Origin: Elusimicrobiota bacterium
GTDB lineage: Bacteria > Elusimicrobiota > Elusimicrobia > Elusimicrobiales > UBA9959
Assembly: GCA_016234365.1 (NCBI GenBank)
Contig: JACRER010000016.1
Coordinates: forward strand, 21,804 to 85,803
Direction of reading: 5' to 3'
Length of the DNA stretch: 64,000 bases
The position numbers were made by a program, and so were the translations under genes. Under the pieces are notes generated by a model, which ran no database searches, was not told where the DNA came from, and saw only the letters and a program-made list of their open reading frames with translations. Positions 47,366-55,688 of the stretch are shown piece after piece (position 1 is the stretch's first letter; each line of letters starts with the position of its first letter).

Positions 47366-48403
47366 ATGAAAAAGATCATCATCCACACAGCGGTACTGGC
47401 GGCCATAGCATGCTCAGGCCTTGCAATATCAGAAGCGCGGGCGGCGGCCTGGGCGCCTGTAGCGAGCGGGGCGCTTCTCTCCTCCGCGGATATCCCCGAA
47501 GCGTCCGCTCCGGCAGCTGTCACGGGCATTAATCCGGACGTAAAACCGGCTGGTGAACATTCCAGCCTGTCCGGGGCGCTTTCCGCCTGCGCCGGCGGGC
47601 TAGAGGAAGCGACGCGCGGCGGCGACAGCGACAGGGCCGAGGCATTGCTCTCCGGTCTGTTCTCCGGGGCCGCCAGGGGCGCCGGCGCTCTCCCGGTATA
47701 TATAGGGAAGGCGCTGTCAGTCCCGGTCCCGGCAGCCTCAGCTCCGGTCAAGAGCGCGCTGGTCGGCGAGCTTAGCGGGCTCAGCTATCCAGTGCCCGCC
47801 CCGCCCCGGCCGGAACTGGCGCGGTCGACGGAGCTTCAGCCCGTATCGCCCCATCTGCCTCAGCCTTTCCCCGCCTGCCATAAACCAGCCGTGACCATCC
47901 AGGATGGAGGCCGCCTATACAAGGACGGGGAATTTATGGGGACAGGCGCGGTTGAATACAAGGCCGGCTGCACCGCGAACGTAGTCTGGAAAGACAACTA
48001 CGGCTATCTTTATAAGAACGGCCTCCGGCTGGGTTCCGATGTGAGCGAATACTCCATAGCCGCCTTCACCGGCGACGCGGTCTGGACGGACAAGTACCGC
48101 TATATTTACAAGAACAGCTCCCGTATCGGCTCCGACGCCAGAGACTACCAGCTGGCCGGCTACACCGGCGACGTTGTGTGGACCGACATCTATAATTACA
48201 TCCACAAGAACGGCTCCAGGCTCGGCTCCGACGTCAGGGAATACAAGCTGGCGGATTACTCGGGCGATATTCTCTGGCTGGACAACGCCGGTTTCCTGAG
48301 CAAGAACAGCCGGCGCCTGACGAACGACCCGGCGGGCTTCAGCATGGATGATTTCGGCAAAGCCACGTGGCTGGACCACTCCGGGACCCAGCATATAGAT
48401 TAA
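47366..48403 (+). CDS. Exported protein with 32-residue tandem repeats
   Basis: 345 residues. A signal peptide (about 1-27) is followed by an Ala/Pro/Ser-rich linker to about 165. At least four repeats of 32 residues follow, built on the pattern GDxVWxDxYxYIxKNxSRxGSDxRxY (for example GDAVWTDKYRYIYKN and GDVVWTDIYNYIHKN). The Trp/Tyr/Gly-rich units look like beta strands and could form a propeller or solenoid that binds ligands at the surface. I know no family name for them. It is driven by copy 3 of the control element, with a ribosome site before the ATG. Confidence 0.72.
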   Translation: MKKIIIHTAVLAAIACSGLAISEARAAAWAPVASGALLSSADIPEASAPAAVTGINPDVKPAGEHSSLSGALSACAGGLEEATRGGDSDRAEALLSGLFSGAARGAGALPVYIGKALSVPVPAASAPVKSALVGELSGLSYPVPAPPRPELARSTELQPVSPHLPQPFPACHKPAVTIQDGGRLYKDGEFMGTGAVEYKAGCTANVVWKDNYGYLYKNGLRLGSDVSEYSIAAFTGDAVWTDKYRYIYKNSSRIGSDARDYQLAGYTGDVVWTDIYNYIHKNGSRLGSDVREYKLADYSGDILWLDNAGFLSKNSRRLTNDPAGFSMDDFGKATWLDHSGTQHID

Positions 48404-48528
48404 GCCCGGAGTCCAACGGCAGGCCAGGCCGCGTTGACGGCGCGTCAGCCAGGAACTGGACCTGAAGAATATAGGCGTGAGAACGTCGTCATTCGAGCAG
48501 TGGTATAAATCTAAAAAAGGAGTTTCGT

Positions 48529-48993
48529 ATGAAAGCAATTATCGGCTATGTACTGTTCCTGGCTGGCCTGACGTGGCTTATAGTCATTGGGGAGGGGTGG
48601 CCCGGCATGAAGCCGTTCATGATGGTGGAAACGCTGCGGATGGTTCTTCTGGGAACGGCGGTGACCGTGGTCTTCTCTTTTCCGTTCAAAACTTTGCGAG
48701 AAAGCATTGAACTGCTCTTTTCCCGGAACGCGGTTGCGGATAAAGATAGGAAAAACGGGGCATGCGACCTGTTTCACGCCGCGGCTGACAGCGGGTTAGT
48801 TACGGGCTTTATAGTAACCCTCTGGGCGCTCATTACGCTGTTCTTGAGCACAAAAGAGGGCATCGCCGTGACCTTCGTGAAAACAGCGTGCGCACTGACG
48901 GCGCTCTTATACGGGTTTCTGCTATATGTGCTGTTCGGCCTCATTGAGAGGCAGGTCAAGTTTTCCCGGATAGACGAAGTGAAAAGACGCTAA
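48529..48993 (+). CDS. Small four-helix membrane protein
   Basis: 154 residues, not recognised. Four predicted transmembrane segments lie at about 3-20, 37-55, 87-106 and 116-137. Charged loops (FKTLRESIELLFSRNAVADKDRKNG and a basic C-terminus QVKFSRIDEVKRR) favour a cytoplasmic C-terminus. AAAAAAGGAG precedes the ATG, and a TATAAA box lies at about 48503. It is flanked by exported proteins of the accessory region. A TGACG-N3-CGTCA inverted repeat is found 80 bp upstream, but its link to the repeated operator is weak. Confidence 0.6.
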   Translation: MKAIIGYVLFLAGLTWLIVIGEGWPGMKPFMMVETLRMVLLGTAVTVVFSFPFKTLRESIELLFSRNAVADKDRKNGACDLFHAAADSGLVTGFIVTLWALITLFLSTKEGIAVTFVKTACALTALLYGFLLYVLFGLIERQVKFSRIDEVKRR

Positions 48994-49018
48994 TCACCTG
49001 ACCGGGCCGCTGGCTCGT

Positions 49019-49115
49019 TCAGATACAAGGTTCAGTGATTGCCCAACAACCAAGTCAGGCCTGGAGGCGGAGTCTCGGAAAGAAAAGCGCAAATAAGATT
49101 ATTAGGAGGAAAAAC
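49019..49115 (+). repeat. Second copy of the lipoprotein-gene leader
   Basis: From ATACAAGGTTCAG to the ribosome site ATTAGGAGGAAAAAC it aligns with 44746-44837 before the lipoprotein gene. The operator and the TAGACT box are missing, so only the transcribed leader was copied or kept. Confidence 0.65.
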
Positions 49116-50258
49116 ATGATTAACAGGATCAAGCGCATAATAGAGACAATGATGATGAACGTCCGGCGGGCTTTCTTGGAATCGTTCAGGGCTTATATAT
49201 CGGCGCACAAAAAGCCGGTCTTTGCCGCCTTCGCCGCCGTCCTTATGTTGGCGTTGGTTTTCAGGGGAGGACTGCCCTTTACCGCTCCCGCGATGGCGGC
49301 CGAAGTGCTTGCGCAGGGGGCGAAGGCTATGACCAGCCTGCGGTCAATTCATATCAGCGCGAAAATGCGGACGCTTGAAAGGGATAATTTCGAACTGATA
49401 GGTCTCGAGTACGACCTTGTAGGCGTGGAAATGTGGAAGCGTTTCGGTGAGGAGCCGAAATGGCGGGTGGAAAAGCCCGGCCGCGTGGCGGTAATGGACG
49501 GAAAAAGCTCCGTGCTTTTCATCAGACCGGACCGCGCAGCCAAAGGCGGGCGCGATGCGGGGTTCGTGGAATGGTTGAAACCGCTGATGAACGCCGACAA
49601 GGTGCTGGAGCATGAGATCGCCCTGGCCAAAGAGCAATCCTCTAAACTGGCCCTATCCCGAGTCCCGGGCGCCGACGGCCGAGAGAAGCTGGCCGTCACG
49701 GTCTCCGCCAGAGCGCAGGGCGATTACTCCAACGACTGGTGCAAGAACAGGAGCATCACGGAAGCGGACAATACCCGCGTATACCGCTTCGACGCGGCCA
49801 CCAAACGGCTCGAGGCCATGCAGGTCTACGTCGAGAAAGACGCCAAGAGAACGCTGGTCTTCGAGATAACGGCCATAGAGTACGACAAAGAGCTGGACGA
49901 CTCGCTGTTCACCCTTAAGCTGCCCAAAGCTGTCGTCTGGCGCGCGCAGCCCGCCAGTCTCGGCGGCGATTACGCGAAGCTGGGCCCCGCGGAGACGGCG
50001 CAAGCGTTCTTTAAAGCGTTGGCCAATAAGGACTGGGGCGAGGCCGCCAGGTTCTATCCCTACGGCATAAGCCGGAACCTGAAAAACCATTACGGCGGCC
50101 TTGAGGTGCTCAACACAGGAAAGCCGTTCAAGTCCGGCTTATACCCCGGGTATTTTGTGCCCTATGAGATCATCTGCTCCGGCAGAAGTAAAAAATGGAA
50201 CCTCGCGGTCCGTAACGATAACCCCGCGAAGCGTTTCATAGTGGATGGCGGCATTTAA
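49116..50258 (+). CDS. Membrane-anchored LolA-like protein, function unknown
   Basis: 380 residues from the ATG at 49116, with AGGAGGAAAAAC upstream. MINRIKRIIETMMMN duplicates the start of the gene at 45225. A transmembrane helix or signal anchor follows at about 33-52 (PVFAAFAAVLMLALVF). The extracytoplasmic part (about 60-270) reads like a LolA/LppX-type half barrel: SLRSIHISAKMRTL, MWKRFGEEPKWRVEKPGRVAVMDGKSSVLF, TRVYRFDAATKRLEAMQVYVE. The last 90 residues form a second small domain (AQAFFKALANKDWGEAARFYPYG). Such proteins often bind lipids or sense envelope state, but the role here is not known. Confidence 0.65.
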   Translation: MINRIKRIIETMMMNVRRAFLESFRAYISAHKKPVFAAFAAVLMLALVFRGGLPFTAPAMAAEVLAQGAKAMTSLRSIHISAKMRTLERDNFELIGLEYDLVGVEMWKRFGEEPKWRVEKPGRVAVMDGKSSVLFIRPDRAAKGGRDAGFVEWLKPLMNADKVLEHEIALAKEQSSKLALSRVPGADGREKLAVTVSARAQGDYSNDWCKNRSITEADNTRVYRFDAATKRLEAMQVYVEKDAKRTLVFEITAIEYDKELDDSLFTLKLPKAVVWRAQPASLGGDYAKLGPAETAQAFFKALANKDWGEAARFYPYGISRNLKNHYGGLEVLNTGKPFKSGLYPGYFVPYEIICSGRSKKWNLAVRNDNPAKRFIVDGGI

Positions 50259-50354
50259 GGGGGCCCTAGGGACGTAGGAAATATGGAAATTCAGGAAATC
50301 CCGGCCTGAAGTCAAAGTTTAGGAAAGAAATACGATAGAACAAAAGGAGAAAAC

Positions 50355-50855
50355 ATGAAAACGATGCGAATGGTTATTAGTGCGGCGCTTGTGCTGCTTC
50401 CCGCGGCCGTTGTGTCGGCCGTTTTTTTCGGGCAGACGGTGCACGCCGCCGGGCTGGCGGTGCCAGTTGGGTACAGGGCCACGGTGATCCCGGCCGCGCC
50501 CGCGGAAGTGCGGCGGATAAAACCCGGAGATAGGGTGGATATGCTGGTGACGCTGACCCAAAGCCAGGACATCGGAATGACCACGGCGTCGCTCCTCCAG
50601 AGCGTGCTTGTGCTGGACGTCGAGTATAAAAGCGGGATCTCAAATCTTGTGCTGGCCCTGAATCCCAACGAGGCTCAGTTCGCTATGCTGTCCTTATCCG
50701 ATAAATGCCGGGTGAACTTCGTCATCCGCGCGAAAGGGGACGAGGAACTGCACCCGATGGAAATAGCTTCCTTTAAGAGGCTTTTTGGCCGCACCCCAGA
50801 AGCCGCGGCGGATGAAAAAAAGGCAGTTGCGACCCCGGAGACTCCGAAAAAGTAG
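50355..50855 (+). CDS. CpaB/RcpC-like exported protein
   Basis: 166 residues. A signal peptide or anchor (about 1-31) is followed by a region typical of the Flp pilus assembly protein CpaB/RcpC. It has GLAVPVGYRATV, IKPGDRVDMLVTL, TTASLLQSVLVLDVEY and NLVLALNPNEAQFAML. In Flp (tad) systems this periplasmic protein supports the secretin. No other tad gene is visible, so the protein is an orphan here and may have been re-used. AAAAGGAG precedes the ATG. It is the last intact gene of the accessory region. Confidence 0.72.
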   Translation: MKTMRMVISAALVLLPAAVVSAVFFGQTVHAAGLAVPVGYRATVIPAAPAEVRRIKPGDRVDMLVTLTQSQDIGMTTASLLQSVLVLDVEYKSGISNLVLALNPNEAQFAMLSLSDKCRVNFVIRAKGDEELHPMEIASFKRLFGRTPEAAADEKKAVATPETPKK

Positions 50856-50905
50856 GCGCACGCGGAACAAAGACGAGCCCGTTCACACATGGATAAACGG
50901 AAGCT

Positions 50906-50942
50906 GGGACAGGCACCAATTCTGTCAACAGGTGTCTGTCCC
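50906..50942. repeat. REP-like imperfect palindrome at a duplication junction
   Basis: GGGACAGGCACC (50906-50917) and GGTGTCTGTCCC (50931-50942) pair over 12 bp with one G-T position around a 13-nt loop. The GGGACAGGCACC type of sequence is common in bacterial REP elements linked to RAYT transposases. It lies 8 bp before the duplicated dapL fragment. Confidence 0.6.
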
Positions 50943-50949
50943 TGTTTGT

Positions 50950-51249
50950 CCCATCAGGGAGCGTTTCAGGAAACGAGCCGAGAGTTTCTGCCGCGCCCTG
51001 CACGCCGCCGGCTGGCATTTCCCGGACCCCCAGGGCAGTTGCTTCGTCTGGGCCAGGCCGCCGGTGAAGTGCGCCTCGCTGGACGCCGTATTGTTCATGC
51101 TGGAAAAAGCCTCCATCCTCACCGCCCCGGGATCGGGCTTCGGCAAATGCGGGGAAGGCTACGTACGGTTCTCGCTGACGGAGCCCGACGCGAAACTGGC
51201 CGAAGCGGCCCGAAGAATAAAAGCGCTGGATTGGCGGACGATCAAATAG
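50950..51249 (+). pseudogene. 3' fragment of an aminotransferase gene (dapL copy)
   Basis: 100 codons from PIRERFRKRAESF to the stop match the C-terminal end of the aminotransferase at 36083-36385. Identity is near complete for about 100 bp from the LFMLEKA segment through YVRFSLTEPDAKLAEA. There is no start codon with a ribosome site and no PLP-binding lysine, so it cannot be active. It is directly followed by a terminator, as an original gene end would be. Confidence 0.88.
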
Positions 51250-51250
51250 C

Positions 51251-51289
51251 AAAAAAGAAGAGGCCCGGTCCCGCCGGGCCTCTTCTTTT
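51251..51289. terminator. Bidirectional terminator at the right end of the accessory region
   Basis: A perfect 14-bp stem (51255-51268 with 51274-51287) has a 5-nt loop, T residues on the right and an A-run on the left. It can stop the dapL-fragment strand and the minus-strand operon ending at 51303. Confidence 0.9.
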
Positions 51290-51302
51290 CCACTCCGGCG
51301 GC

Positions 51303-52310
51303 TCAAACCCCGCAGGAGGCTTTATCGAAACGGATCTCGGAGTTCTCTCCGACGTTGAGCTGGTCCTTGCGCCCGATCACGGTGGCGCTCGGCCCCACCA
51401 GAGAGCCGGTGAGGTTCATGTTCTGAATGGACGCGTTCTCATTTACTATCGCGTCGGAAATTATGGAGGATTCCACGCGCACCCCGTCGCCGAGTGAAAC
51501 GTAGGGCCCCACAATGGAGCCTTCCACTTTAGCGGTCGGGGAAATATAGACCGGCGGGATGATCAGGGAATTCTTGGCCTTCGGCGAGAATTTCTTCTTA
51601 TCGAGGATATGGCGGTTGGTCTCCAGCAGGGTTTCCGGCTTACCGCAGTCGTACCAGCCGTCTATGGACACCGGTTTTATCTTATGGCCGTCCGTCACCA
51701 TCGCCGCCAGCGCGTCGGTGAACTGTATCTCGCCCTTGGTGGTATGGCCGGAATCCACCAGCCGCTCCAGGCTGTTATAAAGGGCGGAGGAGTTTAGGAA
51801 GGAATAGATGCCCACGATGGCCAGGTTGGTCTTAGGGTGCTCGGGCTTCTCCACCATCGCCGAGATATAGCCGCCTTTAGTTTCCACTACGCCGAAACGG
51901 CGCGGGTCGGCCACTTCCTTGACGGCGATGCAGTCGTCCTTGGAGGTCATGAACTTGGAGAGGTCCGCGTCCAGGATGGTATCCCCCAGCATTACCAGCA
52001 CGGGGCCGGTCACGTTGCGCCGGGTCAGCCAGATGGCGTGCCCCAGGCCCTTCTGCTCCGCCTGCTCCACATAGGACACGTCGAGATGGCGGTAATTCTT
52101 CGCCACATATTCCTTTATCTTGTCGCCAAGATAGCCTACCACCATGCAGACCTTTTTTATCCCGGCCCCCTGCAGGTCGTCGAGGATGTGGCCGATTATC
52201 GGTTTATCCCCCACGGTCAGCAGCACCTTGGGGTAAGTGTGGGTATGCGGGCGCAGGCGCGTCCCCGCCCCCGCCACAGGCACCACCGCCGTAAATTCAG
52301 TTCTGGTCAT
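51303..52310 (-). CDS. Sugar-phosphate nucleotidyltransferase with beta-helix domain
   Basis: 335 residues. The N-terminal nucleotidyltransferase domain has VPVAGAGTRLRPHTHTYPK (the G-x-G-T-R-L-x-P-x-T-x-x-x-P-K signature), MLGDTILDAD and a VEKPEHPKTNLAIVGIYSF segment. It transfers NMP to a sugar 1-phosphate, giving NDP-sugars for envelope glycans. From about 245 the left-handed beta-helix repeats (PPVYISPTAKVEGSIVGPYVSLGDGVRVESSII-type hexapeptides, broken in spelling here) follow. This resembles long-form glucose-1-phosphate thymidylyltransferases. The exact nucleotide and sugar are not fixed by sequence. It is the last gene of the patatin-TauE operon. Confidence 0.85.
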   Translation of the reverse strand: MTRTEFTAVVPVAGAGTRLRPHTHTYPKVLLTVGDKPIIGHILDDLQGAGIKKVCMVVGYLGDKIKEYVAKNYRHLDVSYVEQAEQKGLGHAIWLTRRNVTGPVLVMLGDTILDADLSKFMTSKDDCIAVKEVADPRRFGVVETKGGYISAMVEKPEHPKTNLAIVGIYSFLNSSALYNSLERLVDSGHTTKGEIQFTDALAAMVTDGHKIKPVSIDGWYDCGKPETLLETNRHILDKKKFSPKAKNSLIIPPVYISPTAKVEGSIVGPYVSLGDGVRVESSIISDAIVNENASIQNMNLTGSLVGPSATVIGRKDQLNVGENSEIRFDKASCGV

Positions 52311-52322
52311 ATGCGTTCTCCC

Positions 52323-53576
52323 CTAATCTATGGTCATCTGCCGGTAGACTTCTTTATAGTCCGGCGCCTTTCTAAGGCCGGCTTTGGCGTATTTTTTTGA
52401 ATCCCAGAAGTTGGGCCGGTCCGCGGCTATCCCGTAATCTTTGAGCGCTTCGGCGCGGCGGCCGAGCAGGTCCAGCGCCTGCGCGCGGCGCAGGTGGCAG
52501 TAGGTTACCCAGCCCTTCTCCGGGAAAGCGGTCTTTTCGATACCCATGGCCAGCCAGTGCGCGGCCTCTTCGTAACGTTTCATGGCTATCAGCGCGTCGC
52601 CGGCGGACAGATAGACCATCGCGAGCTGCGCCTCCAGGCCCTTCTGCTGCTTAAGCTGCCAGGCCCCCAGGAACGCTTCGCATTCCTCCAGGACCTGCGG
52701 CCAATCCTGCGCCTGGATATGCGTCATGATCTCGCCCACGCGGAACACCATATTGGTAGGGTCCAGGGCGCGCAGAGCTTGCGTCTCGGCGTAAGCGGCC
52801 TTAAAATCCTTCTCGTGCATGGAGTAGATCTCCACCAGGAAAAACCGGGCCTCCACCTTGAAGAAACGCCATTTCTCTTTGGCCAGCTTCACGTATTCCA
52901 TGCCGCGGGCCCTGTCCCCGCCCACGAACAGTTTGGCGCCCAGGCCCAGCGCGCCGGGCAGCGTGGCCGCGTAATAATCGAAGATGCCCAGGCCCAGGAA
53001 CGCGTCGTAAACGGCGGGGTTCACTTCTACGCACTTCTTCAGGAACTTCCGGCCCTTCTTGCCCCGCGTGTAAGCCTTCCACCAACTGCGCTGCACGGCG
53101 AACCAGCGGCCCTGCAGGCCGTAGGCGCTGCCCATGAAGAAGTACGCCTGGTCCAGGTCGCGCTTTTCTTCGGCCATCTTTTTTGAAAGCTCGATGACCT
53201 TGTCGGAATTGGTGATGAACTCGTCCTCCACCGCCTTAAAGCTGCCCTGCATGTCGAAGTTCTGGGAATAACGCCACCACGAAAGCGCCGCCAGCGCGAA
53301 ATAACCCGCCGGGCTTTCCGGCGACATCCTGGTTATCTCGCGGAATTCCTTCTCCGCCTGGTCGAACTCCAGCCGGTACATGCGGGCGATGCCGCGGTCG
53401 TAGCGTTCGTCCGCGCCGGGACTGAGCGTGAACGGCCGCGTGGAAGCGTTCAGGTCCACCAGCGCGGGGCCAAGCCCGTCATCGTCTGCGGAAGCGGCGG
53501 CCGTGGCCGGCTCGGCCAGCGGCTGGGCGTCGACCGCCGGGCAGGAGAGCGAGAGCAGCAACAGAAGTGTTTTCAT
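52323..53576 (-). CDS. Exported TPR protein
   Basis: 417 residues. A signal peptide (about 1-18, ending CPAVDAQ) is followed by helical repeats from about 60 to the end. Examples are YRLEFDQAEKEFREITRMSPESPAGYF, DLDQAYFFMGSAYGLQGRWF and MKRYEEAAHWLAMGIEKT. The conserved GIFDYYAATLPGALGLGAKL segment, with its Gly-rich hydrophobic patch, is seen in a family of outer-membrane-associated TPR proteins of unknown role. It lies 9 bp after the DUF1634 gene and 12 bp before the nucleotidyltransferase gene. It probably scaffolds an envelope complex. Confidence 0.75.
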   Translation of the reverse strand: MKTLLLLLSLSCPAVDAQPLAEPATAAASADDDGLGPALVDLNASTRPFTLSPGADERYDRGIARMYRLEFDQAEKEFREITRMSPESPAGYFALAALSWWRYSQNFDMQGSFKAVEDEFITNSDKVIELSKKMAEEKRDLDQAYFFMGSAYGLQGRWFAVQRSWWKAYTRGKKGRKFLKKCVEVNPAVYDAFLGLGIFDYYAATLPGALGLGAKLFVGGDRARGMEYVKLAKEKWRFFKVEARFFLVEIYSMHEKDFKAAYAETQALRALDPTNMVFRVGEIMTHIQAQDWPQVLEECEAFLGAWQLKQQKGLEAQLAMVYLSAGDALIAMKRYEEAAHWLAMGIEKTAFPEKGWVTYCHLRRAQALDLLGRRAEALKDYGIAADRPNFWDSKKYAKAGLRKAPDYKEVYRQMTID

Positions 53577-53585
53577 CGTTGTATC

Positions 53586-53861
53586 CTAGACCAAAGCAGA
53601 AACCGCGAGCAGCGCCAGCACCATGAACGAGGCCAGCGCGAAATATTTTTCACCGCCGCGCCAGTAGCCGTAGATCAGCATGGTCACGCGGGCCGCGGGA
53701 GTCAACAGCAGCGCCAGCACCCCGGCGCGCAACAACCCCGCGCCGTACGGGAACCCGGCCGCGGAGAGCGCCAGCCCGGAGAACATCAGCAGCGCGCTCA
53801 GGAACACCCCGGTCAGGAGCGTCCTTTGTATCAGCCTGGCGAAATCCTTTTCCGAGAACAT
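53586..53861 (-). CDS. DUF1634 small membrane protein
   Basis: 91 residues with three transmembrane helices (about 13-33, 40-60, 70-90). The pattern GLALSAAGFPYGAGLLRAGVLALLLTPAARVTMLIYGYW, here split as GLALSAAGF and LLLTPAARVTMLIYGYW, fits DUF1634 proteins. These are commonly encoded next to TauE/SafE family permeases, as they are here (2 bp gap). It is likely an accessory subunit of that exporter. The substrate is unknown. Confidence 0.8.
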   Translation of the reverse strand: MFSEKDFARLIQRTLLTGVFLSALLMFSGLALSAAGFPYGAGLLRAGVLALLLTPAARVTMLIYGYWRGGEKYFALASFMVLALLAVSALV

Positions 53862-53862
53862 A

Positions 53863-54699
53863 TTATAGCGCCTTCATGAGCATCTTCACACCGACCAGCA
53901 GCGTCAGCGCGGCGAAGACCAGTTGTATCCGCTCCGACCTCGCCTTGTACAGGGCGTAGATGCCGAGAAAAGAGCCCAGCAGCACGCCTATCACTATAAC
54001 GGCCGTCAGCTCCAGCGGTACCAGCCCCTTACGGAAATACACGTACGCGCTGGCCGCGGCCGAAACGCCTATGATGAAATTGCTGGTGGCCGCGGCCGCC
54101 TTCATAGGCACGCCGCACAGCAGGTTCATCAACGGCACCTGCACAATGCCGCCGCCTATGCCCAGCAGCCCGGAAAGGGAACCGGCGAAGAAGGAGACCG
54201 CCGAAGCCGGGGCCATATTGCGCACCGCGTAAGGAGTATGGGCTCCGGCCGCGGGGTCGAAGAACGCTGAGTCGAAAGCTGAGTTCCCTCCGGCGGCGGC
54301 CGGCTTGGCGGCCGAAGGGCGCCTGCCCTTGAGGAACATGAGCGCCGAGACCGGGAACAGCATCAGCGCGAACAGCAGCTGCAGCGCCGCGGCGGGAAGC
54401 CGGCTGGCTATCAGGGCCCCGGCTATGGAGCCCAGCGCGGTGGTGACCTCCAGCGTTATCCCCAGCCTGATATTGGCCAAACCGCGCTCCACGTTGACCG
54501 CGGCCACGGCGCTGGAAGTGGCGACTATAGCGGCGAGCGACGCCGCCACGGCCTGGTGGATGGGGAGTTTCAGCGCCAGCACCAGGAACGGCACCATGAA
54601 GATGCCTCCGCCCACGCCTAGCGCCGAGCCCAGCAGCCCGATAAGGGCGCCGAAAGCGACCAGCGCTAAAAAAACCAGCGGCGTCAGTTCCGGCGTCAC
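53863..54699 (-). CDS. TauE/SafE family membrane exporter
   Basis: 278 residues, about eight transmembrane helices. The duplicated motif is GLLGSALGVGGGIFMVPFLV in the first half and GSLSGLLGIGGGIVQVPLM in the second, the hallmark of the family. Members export organosulfur anions such as sulfite or sulfoacetate. A cytoplasmic loop of about 35 residues (KGRRPSAAKPAAAGGNSAFDS) lies between halves. The start is a GTG overlapping the patatin stop by 4 nt (GTGA). With DUF1634 behind it the pair is a typical unit. Confidence 0.9.
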   Translation of the reverse strand: MTPELTPLVFLALVAFGALIGLLGSALGVGGGIFMVPFLVLALKLPIHQAVAASLAAIVATSSAVAAVNVERGLANIRLGITLEVTTALGSIAGALIASRLPAAALQLLFALMLFPVSALMFLKGRRPSAAKPAAAGGNSAFDSAFFDPAAGAHTPYAVRNMAPASAVSFFAGSLSGLLGIGGGIVQVPLMNLLCGVPMKAAAATSNFIIGVSAAASAYVYFRKGLVPLELTAVIVIGVLLGSFLGIYALYKARSERIQLVFAALTLLVGVKMLMKAL

Positions 54700-55628
54700 G
54701 CCCCGGCCTCCTCTACGCCCCGGAGGAAATTATTGGCCTCGGCCTCGCCTATGCCGAAGGCCCGGTCGCACTTCATGCCGTTGAACTCCAGCAGCCCCAG
54801 CCCCAGGTCCATGGGCGGTTTTATCAGGTGCACGTCCGGCTCGGACTTAATGAACACGCGCGACTCGTAGATCTTCTGCGTATGGATGGCGAGCATGCGC
54901 CGCGTCTTGCTCTCGAAATAACCGAAGGGCCCCGTCGACGGAAAGTCCAGGTCCTGTTCGCGCGAGTTGCCTATCATGATGACGGTGCGGCAGCCCTCGA
55001 AAATATTGAGGTTGATATTGGCGATGCCTATCACGCCGCCGTCCACCAGGTGGTAATCCCGGCCGTGCTCGTTCACGGTCACAGGCGGGAAGATCATGGG
55101 GATGGAGCAGCTGGCCATCAGCGCGTCTATAAATGAGAGATTGTGGCCCTGAGTGGACCCGTCGAAAGCCGTGATATACGGCAGTTTCATCTCCACGGCG
55201 TGGCTGATGACGTAGAACTTGATATTGCGCTGGAAGCGCGGCCCGCTGCGGGCCAGCCAGCCGTTGAGCAGGTCGTAAACCGGCTTATTGGAGAACAACG
55301 TAAGTTTGGCCAGCTGGTTATGCGCGAAGAAATTAAGCCGCGTCAGCGGGCTGCCGCCGGCCTGCTGGTAAAGTTCCAGCGGGATATTGAAATAACGCGG
55401 CCGGAGCTTGAGAATAGTGGAAGGCTCAAGGTTGCGCCAGATCTGGCGCAGTTCCGAGGTCTTGTCGTAGCAGTAGGCCGCGCCGTTGAGCGAACCTATG
55501 CTGAAGCCGGCTATCGCGTCGAAATGCAGGCCCTGGCGCACGAGTTCGGCCAGGACCCCGGACTGCCAGGAACCCAGTGCGCCGCCGCCGCAGAGGAAAA
55601 GGCCTACCGGCCGTCTGAATTTGAACAT
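54696..55628 (-). CDS. Patatin-like phospholipase
   Basis: 310 residues. The oxyanion hole GGGALG is at about 14-19, the nucleophile elbow GFSIGS with Ser43, and the catalytic Asp is in VDGGV at about 196. This gives the Ser-Asp dyad of bacterial patatins, which hydrolyse phospholipids or acyl esters. There is no signal peptide, so it acts in the cytoplasm or at the inner membrane. It is the first gene of the minus-strand operon. A short AT-rich divergent region (55629-55688) separates it from the DUF1646 gene. Confidence 0.9.
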   Translation of the reverse strand: MFKFRRPVGLFLCGGGALGSWQSGVLAELVRQGLHFDAIAGFSIGSLNGAAYCYDKTSELRQIWRNLEPSTILKLRPRYFNIPLELYQQAGGSPLTRLNFFAHNQLAKLTLFSNKPVYDLLNGWLARSGPRFQRNIKFYVISHAVEMKLPYITAFDGSTQGHNLSFIDALMASCSIPMIFPPVTVNEHGRDYHLVDGGVIGIANINLNIFEGCRTVIMIGNSREQDLDFPSTGPFGYFESKTRRMLAIHTQKIYESRVFIKSEPDVHLIKPPMDLGLGLLEFNGMKCDRAFGIGEAEANNFLRGVEEAGA

Positions 55629-55688
55629 AACGCTTTTGCGCCGTCTATTAAAATATTAAAATATTAATCGTACTGCAATGGCAAGTTT

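Noticed and set aside
48435..48447. TGACG-N3-CGTCA as a fourth operator
   Set aside because: The half-sites match but the spacing is 3 instead of 5, and neither the stem-loop nor the TAGACT box is present.
36386..51249. Accessory region as an integrated phage or conjugative element
   Set aside because: No integrase, transposase, terminase, capsid or conjugation gene was found. Only a fibre-like protein resembles phage, and it carries a signal peptide.
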